In this document: piece after piece, positions 19,491-29,571 of the stretch
Layout of the letters: every line of letters begins with the position of its first letter
How positions within the stretch are numbered: position 1 is the stretch's first letter
Source of the DNA: Bryobacterales bacterium
Lineage (GTDB): Bacteria > Acidobacteriota > Terriglobia > Bryobacterales > Bryobacteraceae
Assembly (NCBI GenBank): GCA_016713735.1
Contig: JADJOP010000023.1
Span: 1 to 41,888, forward strand
Length of the DNA stretch: 41,888 nt
Direction: 5' to 3'
The notes under the pieces: generated by a model
The model's input: only the letters and a program-made list of their open reading frames with translations
What the model was told of the DNA's origin: nothing
Databases searched by the model: none
Program-made: the position numbers and the translations under genes

Positions 19491-20702
19491 ATGCGCGTGG
19501 CTCTGGGCGTAGGCGGGGGCATTGCGGCATACAAGGCGGCTGAGCTGGCCCGCGCACTGCAGGAACGCGGCGCCGCGGTGCAGGTGATCATGACCGATGC
19601 GGCGCGCGAATTCGTCACGCCGCTCACCTTCGCCGCCCTCACCGGAAAAAAGGTGATCACCAGCCTCTTTGCCCAAGGCGGCGGCGATGTGCTGGCCAGC
19701 GCCGTGGAGCACATCCACGTCGCCCAAAACCACGACGCGCTGCTGGTAGCCCCGGCCACCGCTGACCTGCTCGCCAAATTCGCCCACGGCCTGGCCGGCG
19801 ACTTCCTCACCGCCACTTACCTCGCCTTCACCGGGCGCGTCATCCTCGCCCCGGCCATGAACACCAACATGTGGCAGCACCCGGCCACCCAGGCCAACCT
19901 GGCCACCCTGCGCGCCCGCGGGCACACCATCATCGAACCCGATGCGGGCCTGCTCGCCTGCGGCACAACCGGCCCGGGGCGTCTGGCCGAACCGGAGCGC
20001 ATTGCCGACGAGGTGGTGAGGCTGCTCACGGCGCGCCACGACCTGGACGGCGAGACGCTGCTGCTCACCGCCGGGCCGACGCAGGAGGCGCTCGATCCGG
20101 TCCGCTACATCACCAACCGCTCCAGCGGCAAAATGGGCTACGCTCTCGCCAGCGCGGCGGCGCGGCGCGGGGCGCGCGTCATCCTGGTCTCCGGCCCCAC
20201 GCACCTGCCGCCGCCGCCTGGAGTAGAGTTGATCCGCGTGCGCACCGCCGTGGAGATGCGCGATGCCGTGATGAGCCACCTCGAACCGGCAACCATCGTC
20301 ATCAAGTCCGCCGCCGTGGCCGACTACCACGTCAAAGAGGTCCCCCAACAGAAGACGAAAAAAACCGCCGCGCGCTGGACCATTGATCTTGACCCGACGC
20401 CGGACATCCTCGCCGAGGTCGGTCGTAACAAGGGCGGCCGCCTGCTGGTGGGCTTCGCCGCCGAAACGCAGAACCTCGTGGCCGAGGGCCGCCGCAAGCT
20501 GGAAACCAAAAACTGCGACATGGTGGTGGCCAACCTCGTCAGCCAGGAAGGCACGGGCTTTGAGTCCGATGAGAACGAGGTGGTGCTGGTGATGCGCGCC
20601 GCGGGCAACGTGGCCCTGCCGCGCAACAGCAAGAGCGCCATCGCCGAACAGATTCTCGACCAGGTGTTGAAGCTGCGCCTGGCGCTGCACGAAGCCTCAT
20701 GA
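19491..20702 (+). CDS. coaBC: Bifunctional phosphopantothenoylcysteine decarboxylase / synthetase CoaBC (Dfp)
   Basis: CoaBC joins 4'-phosphopantothenate to cysteine and decarboxylates the product to 4'-phosphopantetheine, two steps of coenzyme A synthesis. The N-terminal flavoprotein half shows 'GVGGGIAAYKAAELARALQE', the active-site His region 'VEHIHVAQN' (His76), 'LAPAMNTNMW' and the 'LLACGTTGPGRLAE' segment with the reactive Cys near residue 156. The C-terminal CTP-dependent half begins at 'LLLTAGPTQEALDPVRYITN' and contains 'SSGKMGYALA', 'KSAAVADYHV', 'LVGFAAET' and 'DMVVANLV'. The length of 403 residues is standard. The stop overlaps the next start (ATGA). Confidence 0.95.
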   Translation: MRVALGVGGGIAAYKAAELARALQERGAAVQVIMTDAAREFVTPLTFAALTGKKVITSLFAQGGGDVLASAVEHIHVAQNHDALLVAPATADLLAKFAHGLAGDFLTATYLAFTGRVILAPAMNTNMWQHPATQANLATLRARGHTIIEPDAGLLACGTTGPGRLAEPERIADEVVRLLTARHDLDGETLLLTAGPTQEALDPVRYITNRSSGKMGYALASAAARRGARVILVSGPTHLPPPPGVELIRVRTAVEMRDAVMSHLEPATIVIKSAAVADYHVKEVPQQKTKKTAARWTIDLDPTPDILAEVGRNKGGRLLVGFAAETQNLVAEGRRKLETKNCDMVVANLVSQEGTGFESDENEVVLVMRAAGNVALPRNSKSAIAEQILDQVLKLRLALHEAS

Positions 20703-21593
20703 TCGACCGCGAGGAGCTGAAGCGTCAGTTGGAGTTCTACCGCGACCTGGGCGTGCGCGACCTCTACGTGCAGGCGCGGCCCGCTCAGCCCGCCGTGAGC
20801 GAGCCCGCCGCCCCGCCACCGCCTCCCCGCATCGCCGCTCCAACCCCGGCCACGCCGCCACCCGCCGAGCCGCCCGCTCCTCCTCCGCCGGCGATCACCG
20901 TGCCGGCCATGCCCACCGCGCCGCCAATGCTCACCACGCCGCCCGCGATCACCGCCCGCCTTCTCCGCGCCTGTGGTCGCCGCGGCCACGCCTCCCCCCC
21001 TGCTCTCCATGGCTCCTGAAAACGACTCCCTGCCGCGAATCCTCGAAGAGATCGGCGACTGCACGCGCTGCAAACTGCACAAGGGCCGCACCAAGCTGGT
21101 CTTCGGCTCAGGCAATCCGCAGACCAAGCTCGTGTTCGTCGGCGAAGGTCCGGGCGCTGACGAAGACGCCCAGGGCCTGCCCTTCGTCGGGCGCGCCGGC
21201 CAGTTGCTCACCCAGATGATCGACGGCACGGCCTCGAAAGAGGGCATTCCCATCCAGCGCCCCGACGTCTACATCTGCAACGTGGTGAAGTGCCGGCCGC
21301 CGGAGAACCGCGCCCCCGAGCCCGACGAGATGCAGACCTGCGGGCAGTTCCTCTTCCGCCAGTTGATGGCGATCCAACCGAGGGCCATCTGCGCGCTCGG
21401 CTCCACGGCGGCCAAGGCACTGCTGGGAACCAAGGAGGGCGTCACCAAGCTGCGTGGCAAGTGGCACAAGTGGAACGGCATTCCGCTCATCGTCACCTAC
21501 CATCCGTCCTATCTGCTGCGCGCCTACAACGTGGCCGCCAAGCGCGAGGCATGGGAGGATTTGAAGAAAGTGCTCCACTACGTCTATGACTGA
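20699..21593 (+). CDS. Type-4 (Fe-S) uracil-DNA glycosylase, frameshift in the proline-rich linker
   Basis: This family removes uracil from DNA and binds a 4Fe-4S cluster. The catalytic part (about 21009-21593) shows the Cys pair 'CTRCKLHKGRT', the active-site segment 'VGEGPGADEDAQGLPFVGRA', the second Cys set in 'ICNVVKCRPPENRAPEPDE' and 'QTCGQFL', and 'IVTYHPSYLLR'. The N-terminus at 20699 ('MIDREELKRQLEFYRDLGVR') plus an Ala/Pro-rich linker is the usual lead-in for acidobacterial homologues. It runs into another frame near 20955-20975 ('PPAITA' then 'AFSAPVVAAA'). Either one indel breaks the gene or it is an error in a Pro/Ala repeat. The intact catalytic domain could start at 20973 or at ATG 21009. 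Its end overlaps holB by 8 bases. Confidence 0.85.
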
Positions 21594-22635
21594 GGCGGGC
21601 TTCCCTGATTTCTTCGGCAACACGGCGGCCTGCGAGATCCTCGCCGGCATGATCGCGCGCGAGAAGATCCCGCAGACGATCCTGCTCGACGGTCCCGAAG
21701 GCGTCGGCAAGGCGACCCTGGCGCGCCGCTTTGCCGCGCGTTTGCTGGGCCATGCCGATCAGATTGAGCGCGACGACCTGAGCCTGGCGCACAACGCCGC
21801 CACCCTCGCCGAGCGCGAGAAGTGGACCGCCGAGAAGCGCTCAGAAGACCCCTTCTTCCTCGCCTCACACAACGACTTTGTCACCTTCGCCCCCGACGGC
21901 CCGCTACGGCAGATCCAGATTCCCCAGATGCGGCTGCTGAAGGAACGCGCGCAGTTTGGGCCCATGCGCGGCGCGCAACGCGTGTTCCTGGTCGACGGCA
22001 TCGACCGCGCCAATGAACAGGCCGCCAATTCGCTCCTGAAGACGCTTGAAGAGCCGCCGCCCTATCTGATCTTCCTCCTCACCGCCGAGAACCCCTACGA
22101 CCTGCTGCCCACCATCCGTTCGCGCAGCATCCCCCTCAGGCTCGCCAAGCTCGATGAGCCATCGATGATGGCCTTCGCCAAGGCCCGCGGCCTGGCCGAT
22201 GCCGAACGCCGCGTGGCGCTCGCCGCGGGCAGCCCGGGCACGGCGCTCGCGCTTGACCTGCCGCTCTACGACAAGCGCCGCGAGGCCATGCTGGCGTTGC
22301 TCAAATCAGCCTGCGGGCAAGCCCCCTTCGGCGAGTGGGCGCGCTACTCGGAGAAGCTGGCTGCCTCGCGCTCTGAGAAGTTGGAGCCCTATCTCAAGGT
22401 GCTCTTCCTGCTCCTTGAAGATCTGCTTCACTTAAGCGCCGGCTCCTCGTCCGTGCGCAACATCGACCTGCGCGCGGAGCTGACCGCGCTGGCGCGCCAC
22501 GTGCCCTTTGCCTGGATTCGCGACGCCGTGCGGCGGTTGGATGAACTCATCCACCTGCTGCGGCGCAACATTCAAAAAACTATCGCCCTCGACGCGCTCG
22601 TGGTGGAGTTGCGCGGCGTGGCGGGCGCGGCCTAG
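21586..22635 (+). CDS. holB: DNA polymerase III delta-prime subunit
   Basis: Delta-prime is the stator of the clamp loader that puts the beta clamp on DNA. The 349 residues begin with 'FFGNTAACEILAGMIAREKI', a P-loop-like GPEGVGKAT (residues ~36-44), 'RVFLVDGIDRANEQAANSLL', 'KTLEEPPPYLIFLLTAENPY' and the SRC-like box 'LLPTIRSRSIPLRL'. A C-terminal helical collar follows. The zinc-finger cysteines of DnaX-type subunits are not apparent. Start ATG 21586 lies within the end of the glycosylase gene, so the two are coupled. Confidence 0.88.
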   Translation: MTEAGFPDFFGNTAACEILAGMIAREKIPQTILLDGPEGVGKATLARRFAARLLGHADQIERDDLSLAHNAATLAEREKWTAEKRSEDPFFLASHNDFVTFAPDGPLRQIQIPQMRLLKERAQFGPMRGAQRVFLVDGIDRANEQAANSLLKTLEEPPPYLIFLLTAENPYDLLPTIRSRSIPLRLAKLDEPSMMAFAKARGLADAERRVALAAGSPGTALALDLPLYDKRREAMLALLKSACGQAPFGEWARYSEKLAASRSEKLEPYLKVLFLLLEDLLHLSAGSSSVRNIDLRAELTALARHVPFAWIRDAVRRLDELIHLLRRNIQKTIALDALVVELRGVAGAA

Positions 22636-22642
22636 CCATCTC

Positions 22643-24187
22643 GTGCGGCGCGCGGCGGCGGTCCTGCTCGTCTTTGCCGCGGCCCTCGCCCTCGCGGTGG
22701 CCCTGCAGGTCCACGGCGGCGCCTATGAGGCCGAGTTCAGCGAGACCATGGACGAGTCCGCGCACTATGTGACGGGCCTGTTGGTGCACGACTGGCTCCA
22801 GGCCGGCCTGCCGCGTCCGGTAAGCCGCTTTTACTATCAGTTCACGCAGCGCTATGCCAACGCCGTCATCGGGCATTGGCCGCCGGGCTTCTATGCGCTG
22901 CAGGCCGCCTGGATGCTGCTATTCGGCGTCGCGCGCGACTCCATGATGCTGCTCATGGCCGTCGTACAAGCCGCGTTCGTGACGGCGGCCGTATGGTGGG
23001 GGAAACGCATCCTGCCGTTGCCCTATGCCCTTGCCTGCGGACTACTGTTGCTCACCGCGCCTCTGGCCCAGGTGTCGTCACGATCGTTGATGGGCGAGAC
23101 CCCGATGGCCCTGCTGGTGCTGGCCGCGGCCGCCGTCTGGCGCCGCTATTTGCAAAACGGGCGCGCCGCCGCCTCAGGCGCCTTCGGCGCGTTGGCCTCC
23201 CTGGCCCTGCTGACCAAAGGCACAGGCATCGTGCTGGCTCCGCTGCCGCCGCTGACGGCGCTCTTCACCGGACGTGCGCGCTGGCTGGCCCGCGGCGCCT
23301 TCTGGCTGCCCGCGGCCATCGTTGTGACGCTCTGCGGCCTCTGGTATGCCCGTGTCCCCGGCGCGCTGCATGAAGAGGTGGCCTGGTTGGGAGGGTTGAT
23401 GTTCCTGCCGCAACGCATCCCAGAGAGCCTGGCGTTTCTCACTCACCAACTCACTCCCCTCGTGGCCGTGGCCTCCGCGCTGGGCCTGGCCTTGCGGTTG
23501 CGCGACGCCCTTCGCGCCGAGCCGCTGGACCCTGCCTGGAGCGTCGCCGCGGTGATGCTGGCTGGCTCGATTCTGTTTCGCGCCGTGGTCGCCGTGTGGG
23601 AGCCGCGGCACCTGCTCATGAGCCTGCCCTGGCTGCTGCTGTTCGCCGCCGACGCGGCGCGCCGTGCCCTCGCGCGTGCCGGTTCGGCGAGCCGCGCGTT
23701 TACTGGCCTCTGCCTGATCGCGCTCCTGGCTCTGGCGGTATGGAACATCACCCGCACCCCGCCCAAGGCCCGGCTCGGGCTACACGAAGCCGCCGGCGCC
23801 ATTCTCGAGTCGCCCGAACTGGCCGGCATCGATGTGCTCGTGGTCTCCGACCTCCGAGGCGAGGGCGCAACGACGGCTGAGTTCGCCATGCGCGAGCGCC
23901 GTCCCGGCCGGCGCGTGCTGAGGGCAAGTAGCGTGCTCGCCCAGACCTCGTTTCTCGGCGATCAATATCAACCCAAGTTCCGCGATGCCGCCTCGTTGTC
24001 GCGCTTCCTCGGCAGCCGCGGGCCTCTGGTCGTGCTCCTCGATGCGCCGCCGCGGCCATTTCCGCATACGGTGCTAGCCCGTGAAGCGATCAGCCTCAAT
24101 GCCAGCGGCTGGCGGCGTGTTCCCGATGGGGCTGGAGCCGGGGGGAAAGTGGAAATCTGGCTCTGGGAGGGGCAGCATGGGCGCTAG
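22643..24187 (+). CDS. Membrane glycosyltransferase, GT39/ArnT-like (PMT_2)
   Basis: This integral membrane protein of about 514 residues has roughly ten hydrophobic helices and an early 'FSETMDESAHYVTGLLVHDW' whose acidic pair resembles the first-loop active site of ArnT/PMT-type transferases. Next come 'NAVIGHWPPGFYALQAAWML' and 'LLTKGTGIVLAPLPPLTAL'. Such enzymes use polyprenyl-phosphate sugars to modify lipids or proteins on the outer face of the inner membrane. I chose GTG at 22643, 8 bases after holB; the longer in-frame start at 22508 would overlap holB by 128 bases with unlikely sequence. The soluble C-terminal tail of about 120 residues is not recognised. The substrate is unknown. 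Confidence 0.75.
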   Translation: MRRAAAVLLVFAAALALAVALQVHGGAYEAEFSETMDESAHYVTGLLVHDWLQAGLPRPVSRFYYQFTQRYANAVIGHWPPGFYALQAAWMLLFGVARDSMMLLMAVVQAAFVTAAVWWGKRILPLPYALACGLLLLTAPLAQVSSRSLMGETPMALLVLAAAAVWRRYLQNGRAAASGAFGALASLALLTKGTGIVLAPLPPLTALFTGRARWLARGAFWLPAAIVVTLCGLWYARVPGALHEEVAWLGGLMFLPQRIPESLAFLTHQLTPLVAVASALGLALRLRDALRAEPLDPAWSVAAVMLAGSILFRAVVAVWEPRHLLMSLPWLLLFAADAARRALARAGSASRAFTGLCLIALLALAVWNITRTPPKARLGLHEAAGAILESPELAGIDVLVVSDLRGEGATTAEFAMRERRPGRRVLRASSVLAQTSFLGDQYQPKFRDAASLSRFLGSRGPLVVLLDAPPRPFPHTVLAREAISLNASGWRRVPDGAGAGGKVEIWLWEGQHGR

Positions 24188-24281
24188 CCCCGCGCGCCGC
24201 AGAGCGCCCATCGCACCCCCGGAATCGTGGCCCCGGAATTTGACAGTGACTGAGGCTGGATGTTGTAATGAATTGAGCCGC

Positions 24282-25570
<1,289 letters not shown>

Positions 25571-25590
25571 CGCGTGTCGCTCGCTAAGCG

Positions 25591-25842
25591 CTATGATGAC
25601 ATCACTTTCACAGTCCCGTGGTAGCGTTTTGCGCTACCCGACGTTGTTTGGGCCTGCGCCGGTTGAGCACCGCCCGTTGGCAGTGAGGCGAGCCAGGATT
25701 CCAGATCCTCCGGGCGGTACCGCACCAGCGAGCCGACCTTGATGAACTGCGGTCCCCGGCGTTCGAGCCTCCAGCGTCGGATGGAGGCAAGGCTGACATG
25801 CAGGCATTCTGCCACGTCTTCTTCAGTCAATAGTGTGTTCAT
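25591..25842 (-). CDS. AlpA/excisionase-like helix-turn-helix protein
   Basis: This protein of about 83 residues has a MerR-like winged helix of the Xis/AlpA type: 'LLTEEDVAECLHVSLASIRR', 'WRLERRGPQFIKVGSLVRYR', 'PEDLESWLAS', then a polar tail. Such proteins bend att DNA to favour excision or activate integrase expression. I chose ATG at 25842 because GGGAGA lies just upstream and the fold begins right there; a longer in-frame start at 25896 adds an unconserved leader. It directly precedes the integrase gene. Confidence 0.82.
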   Translation of the reverse strand: MNTLLTEEDVAECLHVSLASIRRWRLERRGPQFIKVGSLVRYRPEDLESWLASLPTGGAQPAQAQTTSGSAKRYHGTVKVMSS

Positions 25843-26079
25843 GTTCTCCCTGCCTACTCCACGGCCCTCAGCGGCCCTGTTGGGCATCCAGGGCACTCGT
25901 CCCCCATTAAGAACCAGAACTCGCGATTCTCAAAACGAGTTTGGTCGAGCCTCCTTGCCTATGCAGCCCGGCTCCTCTGGGTGTGGGCAGCAGCGCGAAG
26001 GTCGTTTGACAGATCGGTAATTCAGGCGTAATAAGGGACGAGGCTTAAGACATGCGTTCAAAATTCCGACTCGAACTAG

Positions 26080-26095
26080 CCCGCATATCTCACCA
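26080..26095 (+). repeat. Left terminal inverted repeat of the IS1380 element
   Basis: CCCGCATATCTCACCA is identical over all 16 bases to the reverse complement of 27757-27772. It is preceded by CTAG. Confidence 0.85.
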
Positions 26096-26312
26096 GAACC
26101 GAGCGGCGGAGTACGAAGGGCCCGTCAAGGGCGACGGGCGGCAGTTTGTTGACAGTCAGAGGGCGTTTGATTGAGCGGCGAGCGCAGTTGAGCTATCTGC
26201 GTTGTGTTTTGGGGCTCTCGATCTCTACTGGGAAGGCCTCCGAGGCACGCTTCCGCCGTTGGAGAAAACCAGAACCGCCGATTCGTTTGTTTTCAACGCC
26301 TGTTTTGGGTCG

Positions 26313-27674
26313 TCATCGCCGCAGAGTCGCAAAGGCCGCCTCAAACTGGCTGCGCCAAGCGTAGGCACTGCTGTAGCTGACCCAGATGCGCCGCGCCGTC
26401 ACTTGCACGCGGGCGGCAATTTTCAGTAGGCGCAGCCGGATCGTCGCCACCTGCGCCTGGGCCCACTCGGACCCTCGTAGCGCCAGACGTCGCAGCGCGC
26501 TCACCAACACATAAGCCAGCGCGGAGAAGTACAGCCGCAGTTGATTGGCCCGCATCGTCTCTGTGCTCAGCCGGTCCGCAAACAGGCTCAACTGCTCCTT
26601 GATGCGGTTCTCCATCTCACCTCGCTGGCAATAGAGCTTCTCGTAGAGCCCCTGCGCCGGCCACTGCTTCGTCTTCAGCGACGTCACCACGTAGCGCGGA
26701 TTCTCCTTGCCGTCGATCTGCTCGGCTTTGGCCACCACCCGCCGCGCCCGGCTCCAACTGTCGCGCGTCTCATAGTCGAACTCGGTGAACACCCGCGCCG
26801 CTCTGCCGCTGCGTTCGTGTTCGGCCCGCGCCTGCTGCATCTCAGTCGTCGATCAGCGCCCGCAGCCTCTCATTGCGTGCGAAGCCGAACACGTAGTCCA
26901 CCCGGTTGTCCTCGCACCAACTCATCAACTCGTCCCGGCAGAAGCCCGAGTCGGCCCGGAGAATGATCTCTGTCTTAGGCCAGCGCTGGCGGATCTGCGC
27001 CACCAGCGTTTGGAGTTCCTCCAGGCTGCCCGCGCTGGCGTCGATGTTGGCGGGCCGTAGCCGCGCCCGCAACAGATGATCGCCGCAAAAGATATACAGC
27101 GGCAGGTAGCAGTAGTGGTTGTAGTAGCCATGGAAGAACCGGCCTTCTTGATGCCCGTGCAACGGCGTGTCGGTGGCATCCAAGTCGAGCACGATCCGCC
27201 GCGGCGGACGCGTGTGCGCCTCCACAAACACAGACACCAGCAACTCGTCGATGGCTTGGGGCGAGTAGACGATCTTGTGATAGCGTTGCCCGAGCGCATC
27301 GCCTTCCGGTATCAGTTCCAGACGGTTCAGCGTACTCTTGCCCGCCAGAGGCAATTGAAGGTTCTTCTTGCCGGCCAGCACTCCCAGCAGGGGATCGTGC
27401 CGCAACTGCTCGTGATCGTTGAGGTCCTCGTAGCCCAGCGCCAACCCATAAATGCGCTGCGCCAGCATCTCTTCCAGCCGGTGCTCAACGCGGCCGGCGC
27501 AGCGGCCGTCCAGGAAGCAGTGGCGCAGCCGCTTCAAAGCCCGATGCGCCGCTCGGTCTGCCGAAGCAGCAGTCCCCCGCCGTCGGTGGTCAGCGTGCCG
27601 CCATCAAACTTCGCTGTCACCTGCCGCGAAAAATGGGATTCAAAATCGAAGCTGTCTTGGCTACACTCTGTCAT
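26313..27674 (-). pseudogene. IS1380-family DDE transposase, two frameshifts
   Basis: Translation starts at ATG 27674 ('MTECSQDSFDFESHF', 'GGTLTTDGGGLLLRQTERRI') and hits TGA near 27536. A one-base shift restores 'KRLRHCFLDGRCAGRVEHRL', 'GLALGYEDLNDHEQLRHDPL', the first catalytic Asp region 'LDLDATDTPLHG', and 'ILRADSGFCRDEL' with the second Asp. A second shift at 26842-26845 ('RALIDD' stop, then 'EMQQARAEHERSG') leads to 'YCQRGEMENRIKEQLS' with the catalytic Glu, ending 'AFATLRR' at 26313. The intact family protein is one chain of about 450 residues, so this copy is probably dead unless helped by another. I see no slippery-sequence signal that would suggest programmed shifting. Confidence 0.88.
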
Positions 27675-27756
27675 AGCGGAAGCCGTCTCCTGTTGGCCTT
27701 AACTCAGTGTGGAAACTTAGTTATGCCTCAGGTGACGGCTTTTTGCTAGGGGTTGT

Positions 27757-27772
27757 TGGTGAGATATGCGGG
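27757..27772 (-). repeat. Right terminal inverted repeat of the IS1380 element
   Basis: TGGTGAGATATGCGGG is the exact complement of the left end at 26080-26095. It is followed by CTAG. Confidence 0.85.
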
Positions 27773-27809
27773 CTAGACGTCGTCATCGATACCGCCGCGG
27801 AGCCGAACG

Positions 27810-28070
27810 TCATCGAAACGGCCCGGCGGTGTTATGCGGCGAGGGGGGCTCCAGATCCGATTTGAGGAACCGAATGTTTCGGCCCATCACGCGGAGATGG
27901 GGAATCTGCTTTCGCTCAACCCAAAGATACACCGTTTGGATGCTGACACCCAAGTAGACCGCAGCCTCACGGACTGTGAGCGGAAGTTTTTCAGGAGCGC
28001 ACGTAATTCCAGGGAACGCTTGCCCGCCCGGACTGGCTTGGGGGAGGAGTTGCCGCATGCCCTTCTGCAA
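27810..28070 (-). CDS. Second small HTH (excisionase-type) DNA-binding protein
   Basis: The 86-residue product contains a helix-turn-helix of the excisionase / HTH_17 type: 'LPLTVREAAVYLGVSIQTVY', 'LWVERKQIPHLRVMGRNIRF', 'LKSDLEP'. The N-terminal ~28 residues are not conserved, and a start at the second Met (28058) is also possible. It lies 34 bases from the right end of the IS1380 element, on the same strand as xis and int. It could regulate or help excise the island, but its sequence differs from the first AlpA-like protein, so it is not a simple duplicate. Confidence 0.65.
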   Translation of the reverse strand: MQKGMRQLLPQASPGGQAFPGITCAPEKLPLTVREAAVYLGVSIQTVYLWVERKQIPHLRVMGRNIRFLKSDLEPPSPHNTAGPFR

Positions 28071-28266
28071 GGCATGTTTCGGATTCCACCAAGTGAGTTG
28101 CCTTTATGCCAGCGCGTTTCATTTCTCTGTGCTAGAAACTGCTTCAGGATCAGTGGTTTGTACTCACGACCCTGCCAACATCGCAGTCGGATGAAATTGT
28201 CAACGGGCGCGTTCACGGGCTCACCACATGCCCCGTGGCCAACGGGGACTTGATGGACTGCACGCC

Positions 28267-29559
28267 CTAGCCAGTCGAGTCACCGCCAAGCGTTGCGACC
28301 GTGTCAAGCGCCCTCTCGAACTGTACGTCTCTGCCCCGGCCCATTGCAACGAGATCCACATCCACGGCGACATCTGGGGTGACACCAGCACCCTCGATGC
28401 AATGACCCTGCCAGGTGTGCCAACCTGCTATTGGCATCCGCAAGTAGTATCCTTTCCCCACTCGAAAATTGGCACCACCGAGAACTTCTCCCGCCGTCCT
28501 ATTCCCCACCAAAACGGCGAGACCGTGTTCCTTCGCGAACGCCGCTACCATTTCGGCTGCGCTGTGGCTGAACTCGTCGATCAGTATCACGATGCGACCA
28601 TGAAACGCTTGCTTACCCAGGCCTTCCGTTTCGAGCACCATTGAGCGGTCTCGATGAAGAACCTTGAACCTCAGGGCCATGCCAAGCAAACCCAGTTTGC
28701 CAGCCGGAATCCTACCGATTCTAGGGAGGCGCTCTTTGCTCCAACCGCGCTTGATTCCAGTCCGGCTCATACTGTACCCAATCGGCAACTTTCCCGGGCA
28801 CAGGTAGCTCATCAGGCGCAAAGATCCTAACCCGCCACCGAGGTTCCCACGAAGGTCAATTATCAGTCGGGAGCAACTCTTCCGCGCTAGAGCAGCGATC
28901 GCTGAATCGAGCGCTCGCGCGAAGTTGAGACCCACAGCACCCGGAAAGCTCGCCACGCGGATCATACCGATCCCCGGAGCGGCAAGATCATACGCAATGC
29001 TCTTTGGCTCGATCATAGGGGGCCGATCCTTCGCCGCTCGATTTGGCACTTCGACTCTGACGCTGCGAGTTCCCGAGCCCTCGATCTCGCCCAGTTCCAG
29101 TTCGTGCGTTCCACCCAATTGAAATCTCGGTGAGTTAGGCGGCTCCGCCGGCTTGCCATCGCAGGAATAGAGGACATCGCCAGCTTTGACGCCCGCTCTA
29201 TGGGCTGGACCGTCTTCAATGATGTTGAGGAAGACCCAGCGGCGGCCCCCGTTGATCTCCATCGGCCTAAGCGACGCATTAATCGCGTGTTGCGGAGGAA
29301 TGCGGTCACCGACTTTGTGATAGAAAGCAGTGTGACTGCTGCCGAGTCCCTGCAAAATCGATCCAAGCCCGTTTTCGAAGGCATCTCGCGAAGGCGCAGC
29401 GACGACCTTATCGAGTCGTCGATCAAACTCGCGACTCCAGGGGCCGTAATCCTGGGTGGGATTGGCGACATTGACATGCTTTTCGAGAACTAACGACTTT
29501 ATCTTGCCCGCGATTGCGACTCTATCTTCTCTGGTCAATATGGGTTCGGTCCCTGACAT
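28267..29559 (-). CDS. S41 family serine protease with PDZ-like domain (no signal peptide)
   Basis: The 430-residue protein has an N-terminal helical region, 'GLGSSHTAFYHK' (His76 in the place of the catalytic His of tricorn/IRBP-like S41 proteins), a PDZ-like segment ('FLNIIEDGPAHRAGVKAGDV', ~110-140) and the S41 core 'RLIIDLRGNLGGGLGSLRLM'. The probable nucleophile is Ser333 in 'EFSHSAAEM', followed by 'VGNRTAGEVLGG'. The Lys that CtpA-type enzymes carry after the T-x-G turn is absent (Glu instead), so a Ser-His mechanism is more likely. No export signal is seen, so it should act in the cytoplasm. It starts 12 bases after the CHAT stop, suggesting that the two proteases form one functional unit. 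Confidence 0.85.
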   Translation of the reverse strand: MSGTEPILTREDRVAIAGKIKSLVLEKHVNVANPTQDYGPWSREFDRRLDKVVAAPSRDAFENGLGSILQGLGSSHTAFYHKVGDRIPPQHAINASLRPMEINGGRRWVFLNIIEDGPAHRAGVKAGDVLYSCDGKPAEPPNSPRFQLGGTHELELGEIEGSGTRSVRVEVPNRAAKDRPPMIEPKSIAYDLAAPGIGMIRVASFPGAVGLNFARALDSAIAALARKSCSRLIIDLRGNLGGGLGSLRLMSYLCPGKLPIGYSMSRTGIKRGWSKERLPRIGRIPAGKLGLLGMALRFKVLHRDRSMVLETEGLGKQAFHGRIVILIDEFSHSAAEMVAAFAKEHGLAVLVGNRTAGEVLGGANFRVGKGYYLRMPIAGWHTWQGHCIEGAGVTPDVAVDVDLVAMGRGRDVQFERALDTVATLGGDSTG

Positions 29560-29571
29560 TGTCTTGCCTCG

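Larger units (their letters stand above)
26080..27772. mobile_element. IS1380-family insertion sequence, about 1.69 kb
   Basis: The element is bounded by perfect 16-bp inverted repeats (CCCGCATATCTCACCA at 26080-26095 and its complement at 27757-27772). Both are flanked by CTAG (26076-26079 and 27773-27776), which I read as a 4-bp target duplication. CTAG is its own complement, so the repeat could also be counted as 20 bp with no visible duplication. The inside encodes one IS1380-type transposase on the minus strand with two frameshifts. Size, repeats and transposase all fit the family. The insertion separates the integrase/xis pair from the rest of the island. Confidence 0.85.

Noticed and set aside
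26842..27674. Programmed frameshifting in the IS1380 transposase
   Set aside because: IS1380 transposases are normally a single frame, and neither junction shows a slippery run. Two breaks point to decay instead.
27887..28216. 109-codon minus-strand frame overlapping the second HTH gene
   Set aside because: It has no recognisable domain and lies largely over or beside the HTH frame, which has a clear helix-turn-helix.
28231..28247. Hairpin CCCCGT / ACGGGG after the S41 gene
   Set aside because: There is no T tract on the minus strand, so it is not a convincing terminator for that operon.
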